This document shows positions 1 to 6,472 of a DNA stretch of 7,569 nt, piece by piece. Below the pieces are notes generated by a model, which did not search any database, was not told the DNA's origin, and saw only the letters and a program-made list of their open reading frames with translations. The DNA comes from Candidatus Nitrosocosmicus sp. (lineage in GTDB: Archaea; Thermoproteota; Nitrososphaeria; Nitrososphaerales; Nitrososphaeraceae), in assembly GCA_030452275.1 (NCBI GenBank), contig JAKDMR010000087.1, forward strand, positions 1-7,569, written 5' to 3'. Each line of letters opens with the position of its first letter. Position 1 is the stretch's first letter. Position numbers and translations under genes: made by a program.

Positions 1-102
1 AGAAAACTGTTTACAAGATATGAAAAGAAGGATGAAAACTATCTTGGGTTGGTACCGTTCTCTTGTTGTATGATAATCTATAGAAAGTTAATTTCGGGAT
101 AG
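1..102 (+). CDS. IS5-family-like transposase, C-terminal fragment (partial at 5' end)
   Basis: An open frame runs from the window edge to TAG at 100-102 and gives 33 residues. They contain TRYEKKDENYLGLVPFSCC followed by MIIYRKL. This matches my memory of the C-terminal signature of IS5/IS4-group DDE transposases, an R-[YW]-E-[KR]-[KR] motif, then ENYL or a similar stretch, then a hydrophobic helix ending in a few basic residues. The Glu of that motif is normally the last member of the catalytic DDE triad; here it would be the Glu at about residue 8 of the fragment. The stop lies inside the putative terminal repeat, which is common in compact insertion sequences. Nothing here tells whether the complete upstream gene is intact. 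Confidence 0.65.
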   Translation, partial: RKLFTRYEKKDENYLGLVPFSCCMIIYRKLISG

Positions 103-106
103 GCTC
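1..106 (+). mobile_element. 3' end of an IS5-like insertion sequence (partial)
   Basis: This is the right-hand end of an insertion sequence whose body lies before the window. Two things are seen: a transposase tail in frame from base 1 to a TAG at 100-102, and the terminal string TTTCGGGATAGGCTC (about 91-105). Read inward on the other strand that string begins GAGCCTATCCC, which resembles terminal repeats of IS5-family elements. TTAG at 107-110 follows and would fit the YTAR-type (or 3-base TNA-type) target duplications of this family. The left repeat and the second copy of the duplication are not in the window, so the exact edge (105 or 106) and the family are inferred. Confidence 0.6.
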
Positions 107-637
107 TTAGTTTAATGATATCACTGCTTTCTCAATAAGGAATTTCAAATACTTTTCTTCATTATTTAATAGTAGATGAGAATTACCTTTGAATTTGCCT
201 TTAAAGAAGCAATCGAGGATGTAATCCTTCTTGGTGGTATTGGGGCCAATCAGGTTACTATCTTCCAGGCCGTAAGACTTTAGAGTTTCTAGAGTGTTAC
301 TCAATTTGTCTCCAAGTTTAGAAATTAACACTACAACGAATGATTTGTTTTTGCTATCTCCAAAGTTCGCTTTTAAGGCATCTTTTATTTGATTTGTGTA
401 GCATATTCTAAGTAAAAATTCAATTTCGACGTTTCTTATGTTTGATTTGATGTTTCGTTTTTCCTCCTCGTTAATTATCCTTAGGATTCCCAATATGTGT
501 TCCAAGCCATAAACCAGTTTTGAATTAATAAATATTATGTTGATAGTTTTATCCTCAGACTTTATCTCGTCATATATATTTCTTACGTCCGTGTCAGAGA
601 TGCAAAATCCTGTGACAATTGCTTTTATTGAGTCCAT
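107..637 (-). CDS. cgi121: KEOPS complex subunit Cgi121-like (TPRKB family)
   Basis: Probable Cgi121, the small KEOPS subunit that helps deliver tRNA to Kae1 for making N6-threonylcarbamoyladenosine at position 37 of ANN-decoding tRNAs in the cytoplasm. With the ATG at 637 the product has 176 residues, near the usual 150-180. Family features seen are a strand ending in INSKLVYGLEHI (the conserved G-x-E-H pair), then an acidic-basic helix, then EIEFLLRICYTNQIKDAL, which matches the family pattern E-x-LLY-x-x-x-x-RQI-x-x-A, then FVVVLIS as a core strand. A TTG at 661 would add 8 residues, but a GGAGG there sits only one base away. AAAGGA about 8 bases before the ATG favours 637. The gene is divergent from the methyltransferase, and an insertion sequence ends exactly at its stop codon. 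No other KEOPS gene is nearby. Confidence 0.72.
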   Translation of the reverse strand: MDSIKAIVTGFCISDTDVRNIYDEIKSEDKTINIIFINSKLVYGLEHILGILRIINEEEKRNIKSNIRNVEIEFLLRICYTNQIKDALKANFGDSKNKSFVVVLISKLGDKLSNTLETLKSYGLEDSNLIGPNTTKKDYILDCFFKGKFKGNSHLLLNNEEKYLKFLIEKAVISLN

Positions 638-760
638 GTTAATGATCCTTTCGTTGTTCAAGCCTCCGCCCCTTACGACTAATGATTACATCTTAACTAA
701 TATCTTTATTATCTTATCCGATACAAAAATTCAATATCTGGTTTTCTTATACTTTTTACA

Positions 761-1471
761 TTGAAAAATATTGGATTGGGGAATTTATATTGGAAGGAAG
801 TGATAAAAGTACTTCGCAATATTATTCCTGTTTATGATAGGGTGAATAGTGCCATTTCATTAGGGAAGGATAATCAGTTTCGAAAAGAAGGTATAAAAAA
901 AAGTGTTTTCCCTGGGAATCATATACTCGACGCAGGTTCTGGCTATGGTAATATGTCAAAACTAGTTCTGGATTTCGTCTCTGAAGACGTTACTATAAAT
1001 TTTTATGATCCTATTCCCGAAATGTTGGCTGAAATCAAAAACAAATTCAAGAAGTACAATAGTAGCTATTTTTTATGTAGTGGTATTTTCGAAAAGATTC
1101 CTTATAAATCTAATTCATTTGACGCAGTCCTATGTGGCTATTCGATAAGAGATTCAATCACTTTAAATGAGTCATTTGTAGAAATTCATAGGGTCTTAAA
1201 AAAAGATGGAAGGTTATTAATTGTTGATCTAGGAAAACCTGATAATTTTTTGGCCCGCTATCTTGTATCCTTTTATCTAAAGTATTTCCTTGTTATCATG
1301 GCATTCCTAGCCGCTGGGAGAGAAGGATTACCATTTCGTACATTATACGGCACTTTTCTTAGATGGCCAAGAAACAAAGATCTGAATGATTTGTTATTAA
1401 ATACATTTTCCAAGGTCGAGTTTAACAAAAAGCTAATGGGAGGTGCCATAATTGTTATTGCCTATAAATAA
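761..1471 (+). CDS. UbiE/MenG-like class I SAM-dependent methyltransferase
   Basis: Probable quinone C-methyltransferase of the UbiE/MenG group, soluble or membrane-associated; archaeal ammonia oxidisers contain menaquinones, which is a plausible role but not proven here. Seen, numbering from the TTG: an N-terminal NIIPVYDRVNSAISLG (20-35), typical of UbiE; SAM motif I LDAGSGYG (56-63); FYDP at the end of strand 2 (81-84); a post-motif FDAVLCGYSIRDS (120-132), parallel to the GLRN segment of UbiE; and VLKKDGRLLIVDLGKP (145-160). A hydrophobic stretch at 166-186 may contact membrane or substrate. The start is uncertain: no ATG lies before motif I, so TTG 761, TTG 776 or GTG 800 are candidates; all keep the catalytic core. 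A more generic methyltransferase function is possible. Confidence 0.75.
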   Translation: MKNIGLGNLYWKEVIKVLRNIIPVYDRVNSAISLGKDNQFRKEGIKKSVFPGNHILDAGSGYGNMSKLVLDFVSEDVTINFYDPIPEMLAEIKNKFKKYNSSYFLCSGIFEKIPYKSNSFDAVLCGYSIRDSITLNESFVEIHRVLKKDGRLLIVDLGKPDNFLARYLVSFYLKYFLVIMAFLAAGREGLPFRTLYGTFLRWPRNKDLNDLLLNTFSKVEFNKKLMGGAIIVIAYK

Positions 1472-1572
1472 TCATTTGATAATTACACTTTCTCTGTTAA
1501 CATGATGCATTATCTTTGTCAGCGATAGGGAGAATTCCTTTCTAAAGATTCGCATTCAATATTCAAAGTAAG

Positions 1573-1583
1573 AAAAATTATAA
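1573..1583 (+). promoter_or_regulatory. TATA box (box A) for the ADP-forming CoA ligase gene
   Basis: AAAAATTATAA is centred about 30 bases before the TTG start at 1608. In archaea transcription begins roughly 25-30 bases after this box, so the mRNA would be leaderless or nearly so. No Shine-Dalgarno-like sequence precedes the TTG, which agrees. Confidence 0.5.
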
Positions 1584-1607
1584 GCCGAATAGAATAATGA
1601 ACTTTCA

Positions 1608-3731
1608 TTGACAGATCAAAACAAAATCAAATCGATATTTGAGGATTCTTTTAAAAATAAAACCAAAGTCATCACCGAAGAAATTGCTAAAAGCATTCTT
1701 TCTGAATATAATATTAGCGTTCCCGGATTTGCTCTGGTTAAGGATGTTGACTCCGCAGTCACAGAAGCAAGAAAATTAGAATTTCCATTAGTGGCAAAAA
1801 TAGTTTCCCCCCAGATATTGCATAAAACTGATGTGGGAGGAGTCAAAATTGATCTTAAAGATGAAGAATCTGTTAAATCTGCATTTAACGATATGTATGA
1901 GAGACTATCAAAAGATTATGATGTAAAGGGCGTCCTCCTTGAGAAGATGGTCCCCAAAGGGGTTGAGATGATAGTTGGTCTGCAAAATGATCCTCAGTTT
2001 GGCCCGGTTATGATGGTGGGACTTGGAGGAATTTTCACAGAATTATTCAAAGATGTTTCGTTTAGGGTTCTTCCCCTTACCAAAGAAGATGCAATGGAGA
2101 TGATAGAAGAACTCCAGGGTAAAATGTTATTAAAAGGGTATCGTGGTTCAGAACCAGTAAATATGGAAATATTAACTAATGCCTTGCTTAATATAGGAAA
2201 ATTAGGATACGATATTTCACCATATTATGAAAGCATAGATTTCAATCCTGTAATTGTATATCCTAATAGCTATTATGTGGCTGATGCAAAAATCATTTTA
2301 TCAGAAGAACCCAACTATGACGTAGTTTCTATCATTGAGCCAAATTCTACGAACATGGATCTATTTTTTAATGCCCAATCTATCGCATTAATAGGCGCCT
2401 CTCCAGAAATAGGAAAGATCGGAAACTCAGTGCTTGAAACATTGGTAAAACATGACTATAAAGGAAAGGTTTATCCTGTAAATGCAAAAGGCTATCCTGA
2501 AATAATGGGAATTCCATCCTATAAGAGTCTAGGTGATATTAAAGATCCTATTGACGTGGTAGTTGTTACTGTAGATTTGAAATTTGTTCCTGATTTGTTG
2601 AAGATTTGTGGCGATAAATCTATCCATAATGTTGTAATCATTTCCGGAGGCGGGAAAGAGTTAGGGGGAGAAAGGGCAGATATTGAACAGAAAGTTAAGG
2701 AATTGTCGGCCCAGTTAAATATCAGGATTATTGGACCAAACTGCATTGGTATGTTTAACGGCGAGAATAGACTAGATTGTGCCTTCCAAGGTCATGACCG
2801 TATGCTCAGGCCCAAAAATGGCAATGTATCCTTCTTGTCTCAAAGTGGAACTATAGGCATCGCATTTATGGAACATTCATTTCCGTTTGGGATGAGCAAA
2901 ATGGTTTCTTATGGAAACCGATCTGACGTAGACGAAGCTGATATGATCTGGTATCTAGCCGAGGATCCCCAAACCAAGGTAATTGGATTATATGTTGAAG
3001 GATTGGGAGATGGTAGAAAGTTTGTTAACACTGCTAAGAAGGTAATTTCGGAGCGAAAAAAACCAATAGTAGTATTCAAAAATGGGCGAACTACAAGAGG
3101 TGCTAAACAAGCTGCCTCTCACACTGGTTCGCTAGGGGGAACTTATAGCGTTGTGAAGGGTGCATTTTCACAAAATGGAATAATTTCAGTGGACAGCTAC
3201 GATGAACTGACTGCTTCTCTTAAAGCGTTATCCTGGCAACCAGTACCAGAGGGAAACAGGGTTGCAATGGTTACGAATGGTGCCGGGCCGATAATTGCAG
3301 CCATTGACCAATTTGAGAGACTGGGATTACAAATAGCCAACCTGAGTGAGGAGAGTATGAAATCATTCAAGTCTCATTATCCTGCAACATACGTTATCGG
3401 TAATCCGTGTGATGTCACTGGCTCAGCAAATGCTGACGATTATAAATTTGCGATCCAGACATTTATGGATGATCCAAATGTCGATATAGTGATGCCGTGG
3501 TTCGTCTTTCAAGATGACCCTCTTGAGGAAAAAATAGTTGATATTCTAGCCGAATTCAATAAACTAGGGAAAAAACCCATTCTCGTTGGCGCCTTGGGAG
3601 GTCCGTTTACTCAAAAAATGGCGAACAAGTTAGAGGAAAATAATGTGCCGGTATATCAATCGGTGAATACTTGGAGCATAGCAGCTAGTTCCTTAGCCAA
3701 ATGGTCTGCTCTATCCAAATCGCAAAAGTAG
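1608..3731 (+). CDS. ADP-forming acyl-CoA synthetase (probable 4-hydroxybutyrate- or 3-hydroxypropionate-CoA ligase)
   Basis: A cytoplasmic NDP-forming CoA ligase: acid + CoA + ATP gives acyl-CoA + ADP + phosphate. In ammonia-oxidising archaea such fused enzymes activate 3-hydroxypropionate and 4-hydroxybutyrate in the energy-saving CO2-fixation cycle. Seen in 707 residues: an N-terminal ATP-grasp (beta-like) part to about 235 with PQILHKTDVGGV, whose His72 matches the beta-subunit histidine of acetyl-CoA synthetase (ADP-forming), and the GLGGIF loop at 138-143; a CoA-binding Rossmann part starting at IALIGAS (259-265); a succinyl-CoA-ligase-like part with FLSQSGT; and the phospho-histidine loop ASHTGSLGG with His505. 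All key residues are present. Start: TTG 1608, 30 bases after a TATA box; the ATG at 1597 is out of frame. Substrate choice between the two hydroxy acids (or acetate) cannot be read from sequence alone. A T-run follows the gene, so it is probably monocistronic. Confidence 0.88.
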   Translation: MTDQNKIKSIFEDSFKNKTKVITEEIAKSILSEYNISVPGFALVKDVDSAVTEARKLEFPLVAKIVSPQILHKTDVGGVKIDLKDEESVKSAFNDMYERLSKDYDVKGVLLEKMVPKGVEMIVGLQNDPQFGPVMMVGLGGIFTELFKDVSFRVLPLTKEDAMEMIEELQGKMLLKGYRGSEPVNMEILTNALLNIGKLGYDISPYYESIDFNPVIVYPNSYYVADAKIILSEEPNYDVVSIIEPNSTNMDLFFNAQSIALIGASPEIGKIGNSVLETLVKHDYKGKVYPVNAKGYPEIMGIPSYKSLGDIKDPIDVVVVTVDLKFVPDLLKICGDKSIHNVVIISGGGKELGGERADIEQKVKELSAQLNIRIIGPNCIGMFNGENRLDCAFQGHDRMLRPKNGNVSFLSQSGTIGIAFMEHSFPFGMSKMVSYGNRSDVDEADMIWYLAEDPQTKVIGLYVEGLGDGRKFVNTAKKVISERKKPIVVFKNGRTTRGAKQAASHTGSLGGTYSVVKGAFSQNGIISVDSYDELTASLKALSWQPVPEGNRVAMVTNGAGPIIAAIDQFERLGLQIANLSEESMKSFKSHYPATYVIGNPCDVTGSANADDYKFAIQTFMDDPNVDIVMPWFVFQDDPLEEKIVDILAEFNKLGKKPILVGALGGPFTQKMANKLEENNVPVYQSVNTWSIAASSLAKWSALSKSQK

Positions 3732-3755
3732 GCCCTTTATTTAGAATCTCAACTC

Positions 3756-3762
3756 TTTTTTT
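3756..3762 (+). terminator. Oligo-T terminator after the CoA ligase gene
   Basis: A run of seven T lies about 25 bases after the TAG at 3729-3731, within a T-rich stretch and with no stem before it. This is the usual form of archaeal terminators. It separates the CoA ligase from the HesB-type gene, which has its own promoter. Confidence 0.5.
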
Positions 3763-3784
3763 GGTTTATTTATAGGAAAACATT

Positions 3785-3793
3785 CTTAAATTT
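3785..3793 (+). promoter_or_regulatory. Candidate TATA box for the IscA/HesB-type gene
   Basis: CTTAAATTT is centred about 28 bases before the ATG at 3816, which would give a leaderless mRNA. A second AT-rich box, TTTATTTATA at 3765-3774, could serve instead and would give a leader of about 20 bases. I cannot decide between them. Confidence 0.4.
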
Positions 3794-3815
3794 GTTTTAC
3801 CTATTGTATAATATC

Positions 3816-4166
3816 ATGGCAAGTATACAACAACCTAAAATTATTGATGTTACAGCAAAGGCTGCAGAAAAGGTTACAGAATTTATGAAACAAGAAGGAA
3901 AAGATAATCTCTATTTGAGAGTATATGTCACTGGCGGTGGATGTTCTGGATTATCATATGGAATGGGATTCGAAGAAAATCCAGACGAAGATGATGTACT
4001 ATTGGAACAAAACAAAGTTAAAATTTTAGTAGATAATTATAGTCAAAAATATTTGAAGGGCGCCGTGGTCGATTACATTGAAAGCTTGATGGGATCAGGA
4101 TTTAAGATTACTAATCCTAACGTTACAAAGAGCTGTTCATGTGGTCACTCATTTTCTACTGAGTAA
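3816..4166 (+). CDS. IscA/HesB/ErpA-type iron-sulfur cluster assembly protein
   Basis: A-type carrier that binds Fe-S clusters or iron and passes them to target proteins in the cytoplasm. The product has 116 residues, the usual length for the family. The three conserved cysteines are all present: Cys43 in GGGCSGLSY and Cys107 and Cys109 in the C-terminal CSCGHSF, the classic C-x(about 63)-C-x-C spacing. The sequence ends two residues after a HSFS segment, as is typical. The start is placed at ATG 3816 (MASIQQPKI) because family homology begins just after it; a TTG at 3792 would only add eight unconserved residues. It stands alone between terminators, with no SUF genes adjacent. The many Fe-S enzymes of ammonia oxidisers are plausible clients, which is inference. 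Confidence 0.9.
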   Translation: MASIQQPKIIDVTAKAAEKVTEFMKQEGKDNLYLRVYVTGGGCSGLSYGMGFEENPDEDDVLLEQNKVKILVDNYSQKYLKGAVVDYIESLMGSGFKITNPNVTKSCSCGHSFSTE

Positions 4167-4167
4167 A

Positions 4168-4222
4168 TTTTTTAACTCATTTAGAATCCAGTTTTATATA
4201 TTTTATAATTTTTTCTTTTTTT
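4168..4222 (+). terminator. Double oligo-T terminator after the IscA/HesB-type gene
   Basis: Six T (4168-4173) begin one base after the TAA, and a longer pyrimidine tract, six T, C, then seven T, lies at 4209-4222. Both are on the strand that matches this gene and fit archaeal T-stretch termination. The rest of the spacer up to 4344 shows nothing else I can support. Confidence 0.5.
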
Positions 4223-4344
4223 ATAGTATATCCCGGTTTAACCTCCCTTAAAATTTGATACGCGAATCTAAATCAGAATGATTACTTGACAGCTTTTTTC
4301 TGATCCAATTTAGAGATTGTACATTCAGGTCAAATTGTTATTAT

Positions 4345-5619
4345 TTAGGGCCAAATCCCTCTTAACTTTATGGCTTCAGCCACTCTATTAACTGCCAAAG
4401 CGATGCTTGCTGTACGCATGTTTGTACTATATTTTTGATGTGCGTCATATACCTCGGCGAAAGCCCTTGTCATAATTACATCCAACCTCTCGTTTACTTC
4501 AGCTTCGGACCAATATTCCCTATTTAGATTTTGGAGCCATTCAAAATATGAGACTGTTACTCCACCGCTATTAGCCAATACATCTGGGATAACCAAAATA
4601 TTGTTTTCATAGAAAATTTGATCAGCTTCGGGAGTCGTGGGACCATTTGCCGCTTCAGCTACGATTTTAGTCTTAATTCTAGAGGCATTGTCCTTAGTAA
4701 TCTGATTCTCCAATGCAGCTGGGATTAAAATCGTACATTCTGTAGTTAATAATTCATCATTATTAATTTCAGTTGCACCAGGGAAGCCACGGATTGATTT
4801 ATTTTCTAACTTAAATTTGATTAATTCATTTACTTTAAATCCATTCTTGTTGATTATTGCTCCTTGAGTGTCTGAAACAGCAAGAACTTTTGCACCCTGT
4901 TCCTCAACCAATTGAGCTGCAAACTGTCCTGCATTACCAAATCCTTGAACGACTACTGTCGCCTCATTCAGATTGATGTTTTGTCTTTTGGCTGCCTCTC
5001 TTACAGTAAAAGACAGTCCTCTTCCTGTAGCTTCAGTTCTCCCCAATGATCCGCCTATCGGGAGGGGTTTCCCTGTAATTACACCCGGTTCACCACGATT
5101 GCCCTTGAGAGTAGAATAGGTGTCCATTATCCATGCCATTTCCTGCCCCCCAGTATATACATCCGGTGCAGGGATGTCAGTGTATGGTCCAATAATATCG
5201 GAAATAGCGTATGCATATCTTCTTGTCATCCTTTCTAACTCTGAGATCGACATATTCTTGGGATTGCAAATTATGCCTCCCTTGCCGCCACCAAGTGGTA
5301 TCCCTACTATGGCACATTTCCAGGTCATCCACATGGAGAGTGCCATTACTTCTTCAATAGTTACTTGAGGATGGTATCTGATTCCACCTTTGAACGGACC
5401 CCTTGCATCATTGTGTTGCGAACGGAACCCTGTAAAGACCTCTATCCTTCCGTCATCCATTTTGACAGGTAAGGATACTGTTAAAACTCTCTTTGGTTTC
5501 GCAAGTATTTTGTGGATACCTTCATCTAAATTGATAATTTTTGCAGTTTCTTGAAGCTGTTTCAAAGCCATTTGATAGGGATTATTATTCAATGCAAACT
5601 CGTTAGCATTATTCGTCAT
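4345..5619 (-). CDS. gdhA: Glutamate dehydrogenase
   Basis: Interconverts 2-oxoglutarate + ammonia + NAD(P)H and glutamate; in an ammonia oxidiser it most likely assimilates ammonia in the cytoplasm as a hexamer. From ATG 5619 the protein has 424 residues, normal for the family. Seen: GFRSQHNDARGPFKGGIRYH (64-83) with Lys77, TWKCAIVGIPLGGGKGG with Lys101 and Lys113 (catalytic), and PAPDVYTGG with Asp153. These correspond to Lys89, Lys113, Lys125 and Asp165 of the clostridial enzyme at a constant offset of 12. The Rossmann part has QGFGNAG (225-231) and the C-terminus has GGVTVSYFEW. An upstream in-frame start at 5661 would add 14 residues that overlap the promoter, so 5619 is preferred. NAD versus NADP preference is not decided. 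No T-run is visible beyond its stop. Confidence 0.95.
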   Translation of the reverse strand: MTNNANEFALNNNPYQMALKQLQETAKIINLDEGIHKILAKPKRVLTVSLPVKMDDGRIEVFTGFRSQHNDARGPFKGGIRYHPQVTIEEVMALSMWMTWKCAIVGIPLGGGKGGIICNPKNMSISELERMTRRYAYAISDIIGPYTDIPAPDVYTGGQEMAWIMDTYSTLKGNRGEPGVITGKPLPIGGSLGRTEATGRGLSFTVREAAKRQNINLNEATVVVQGFGNAGQFAAQLVEEQGAKVLAVSDTQGAIINKNGFKVNELIKFKLENKSIRGFPGATEINNDELLTTECTILIPAALENQITKDNASRIKTKIVAEAANGPTTPEADQIFYENNILVIPDVLANSGGVTVSYFEWLQNLNREYWSEAEVNERLDVIMTRAFAEVYDAHQKYSTNMRTASIALAVNRVAEAIKLRGIWP

Positions 5620-5642
5620 TATAATAGAGGGAAAAATTTTGA

Positions 5643-5652
5643 TATATTTAAA
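5643..5652 (-). promoter_or_regulatory. TATA box for glutamate dehydrogenase
   Basis: Read on the minus strand this is TTTAAATATA, a near-ideal archaeal box A, centred about 28 bases before the ATG at 5619. The mRNA is therefore probably leaderless, which supports the shorter start over the one at 5661 because the longer start would lie upstream of the promoter. Confidence 0.65.
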
Positions 5653-5886
5653 TTTAATCAAAAAGTCACCACTGTAATTTGATATCTTAGAGACAGATGG
5701 ATTTAATCGGACAATATCTGAAATTGATTGAATATTCTATAGCTTTTATACAGATGCTTAATTCCCTAGTCAAAACAAATAGATCAAAATGAAGACAAGA
5801 TCTCTACTAGAGTTAATTTTTATGAATAATAATTCTTGTTAACTACAACCCGACTTGACCTTAAATTTTAGCTTTCCGACACAACT

Positions 5887-5979
5887 TTATGAAATTAACT
5901 GATAAACGGTCCTCTCAGTTCTGAAACAATCGGAGCATGTCTGATTGATAGGATAAGCGACTTGGTCATTATTTCGCAT
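5887..5979 (-). other. Possible small ORF with a CxxC motif (30 codons)
   Basis: ATG at 5979 to TAA at 5887-5889 gives 30 residues with INQTCSDCFRTERTV, a single CxxC knuckle of the kind found in small zinc-binding proteins. Only one CxxC pair is present, so a complete zinc ribbon is not formed unless the protein pairs with itself. No Shine-Dalgarno sequence is seen, and the only TATA-like box on this strand (near 6056-6063) would leave a leader of about 50 bases. I do not recognise it. It may be a real small protein, a gene remnant or chance. Confidence 0.2.
5927..5947 (+). repeat. Short hairpin, 8-bp stem and 5-base loop
   Basis: CAATCGGA, loop GCATG, TCTGATTG. As plus-strand RNA all eight pairs form, one of them a G-U wobble. 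As minus-strand RNA the same position is a C-A mismatch, so the structure favours plus-strand transcription. No T-run follows, which argues against a terminator. It lies inside the tentative small ORF of the minus strand. Confidence 0.4.
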
Positions 5980-6013
5980 GTTTAGTTTATTTTTACTTTG
6001 CAAATCGCAAGGT

Positions 6014-6080
6014 ACAAAATAGAGTCAAAGTAGCCAGGTCAGTAATATTATATAATATATAAATTCTGGCTCTATTTTGT
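6014..6080. repeat. Inverted repeat of 11 bp enclosing a TATA-like palindrome
   Basis: ACAAAATAGAG (6014-6024) is the exact reverse complement of CTCTATTTTGT (6070-6080). Inside, CCAG (6034-6037) can pair with CTGG (6066-6069), and a perfect 14-base palindrome ATATTATATAATAT occupies 6045-6058. The unit is 67 bases long. It could be a folded RNA, a tiny mobile-element relic, or a promoter core with flanking arms: TATATAAA at 6056-6063 reads as a box A on the plus strand and similar sequence reads on the minus strand. No gene start stands at the expected distance on either side. Confidence 0.5.
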
Positions 6081-6129
6081 TTCACACTCCTCTTATTGAT
6101 ATCTAGAACAATACTGTGACTTTCAAATT

Positions 6130-6234
6130 TCAAGATGGATTTCCATTTTCAGATTTGTTAAACCCTGCTTGATCGATATCACCCATGTAAGTATTCATGC
6201 ATTCCCTTTTAAGAGATTGATTGTTCATTGTCAT
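6130..6234 (-). other. Possible small ORF (34 codons)
   Basis: ATG at 6234 to TGA at 6130-6132 encodes 34 polar residues including RECMNTYMGDIDQAGF. AAGGG stands a few bases before the internal ATG at codon 13, which could start a 22-residue product. The frame is open upstream for about 15 more codons without a usual start. I do not recognise the product and see no promoter. It could be a real small protein or the remnant of a longer gene. Confidence 0.15.
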
Positions 6235-6309
6235 AAGAAGGTACCCGAAAAAACTCGTTGAATCGCTTATCGATCTTTATGCAAATATCTCAGAATATTT
6301 TCGACTAAA

Positions 6310-6472
6310 ATGAAACGTGCAATAATTAACATGTGGTATTCTGGTTATCTATGAGTAAGAAAAAATCAGCAAAAGTAGTGAAAAAAAGGGAATGGGCCAC
6401 TCACAGGTAAACAGAGGAAAAGAATCTCAATCAAATCAAGTTAATCCAAATTGCTATCTTCTAATTATTTAA
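6310..6472 (+). other. Chain of three overlapping tiny ORFs
   Basis: Three ATG frames overlap in series: 6310-6354 (14 codons), 6351-6410 (19 codons) and 6392-6472 (26 codons). The first two share ATGA, the classic stop-start overlap. The second encodes MSKKKSAKVVKKREWATHR, strongly basic with six Lys and two Arg. The third starts just after AAAAAAAGGGA. Chance is quite possible in A-rich DNA. Alternatives are a decayed gene broken by frameshifts or real tiny basic peptides. No firm TATA box precedes 6310. Confidence 0.2.

Noticed and set aside
537..764. 75-codon plus-strand open frame
   Set aside because: It is mostly antisense to the Cgi121 gene and shows no family features or promoter.
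1616..1846. 76-codon minus-strand frame
   Set aside because: It is a shadow of the ATP-grasp part of the CoA ligase.
2519..2746. 75-codon minus-strand frame
   Set aside because: It is a shadow of the CoA-binding part of the CoA ligase.
4272..4304. ATCAGA and TCTGAT with a 21-base gap, a possible terminator stem for glutamate dehydrogenase
   Set aside because: The stem is only six AT-rich pairs with a large loop and has no T-run behind it on the minus strand.
5120..5368. 82-codon plus-strand frame
   Set aside because: It is antisense to the catalytic core of glutamate dehydrogenase, where coding of the real gene is certain.
5789..5842. 17-codon plus-strand frame from ATG 5789
   Set aside because: It is very short, has no well-placed promoter or ribosome site, and its composition is unremarkable.
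5952..6271. GATAAGCGA (5952-5960) and its reverse complement TCGCTTATC (6263-6271)
   Set aside because: A 9-base match does not extend on either side, and in a spacer of this length one such pair is expected by chance.
6411..6426. ACAGAGGAAAAG, faintly like a conserved RNase P RNA segment
   Set aside because: The surrounding sequence is AT-rich, lacks the other conserved parts, and shows no long-range pairing.
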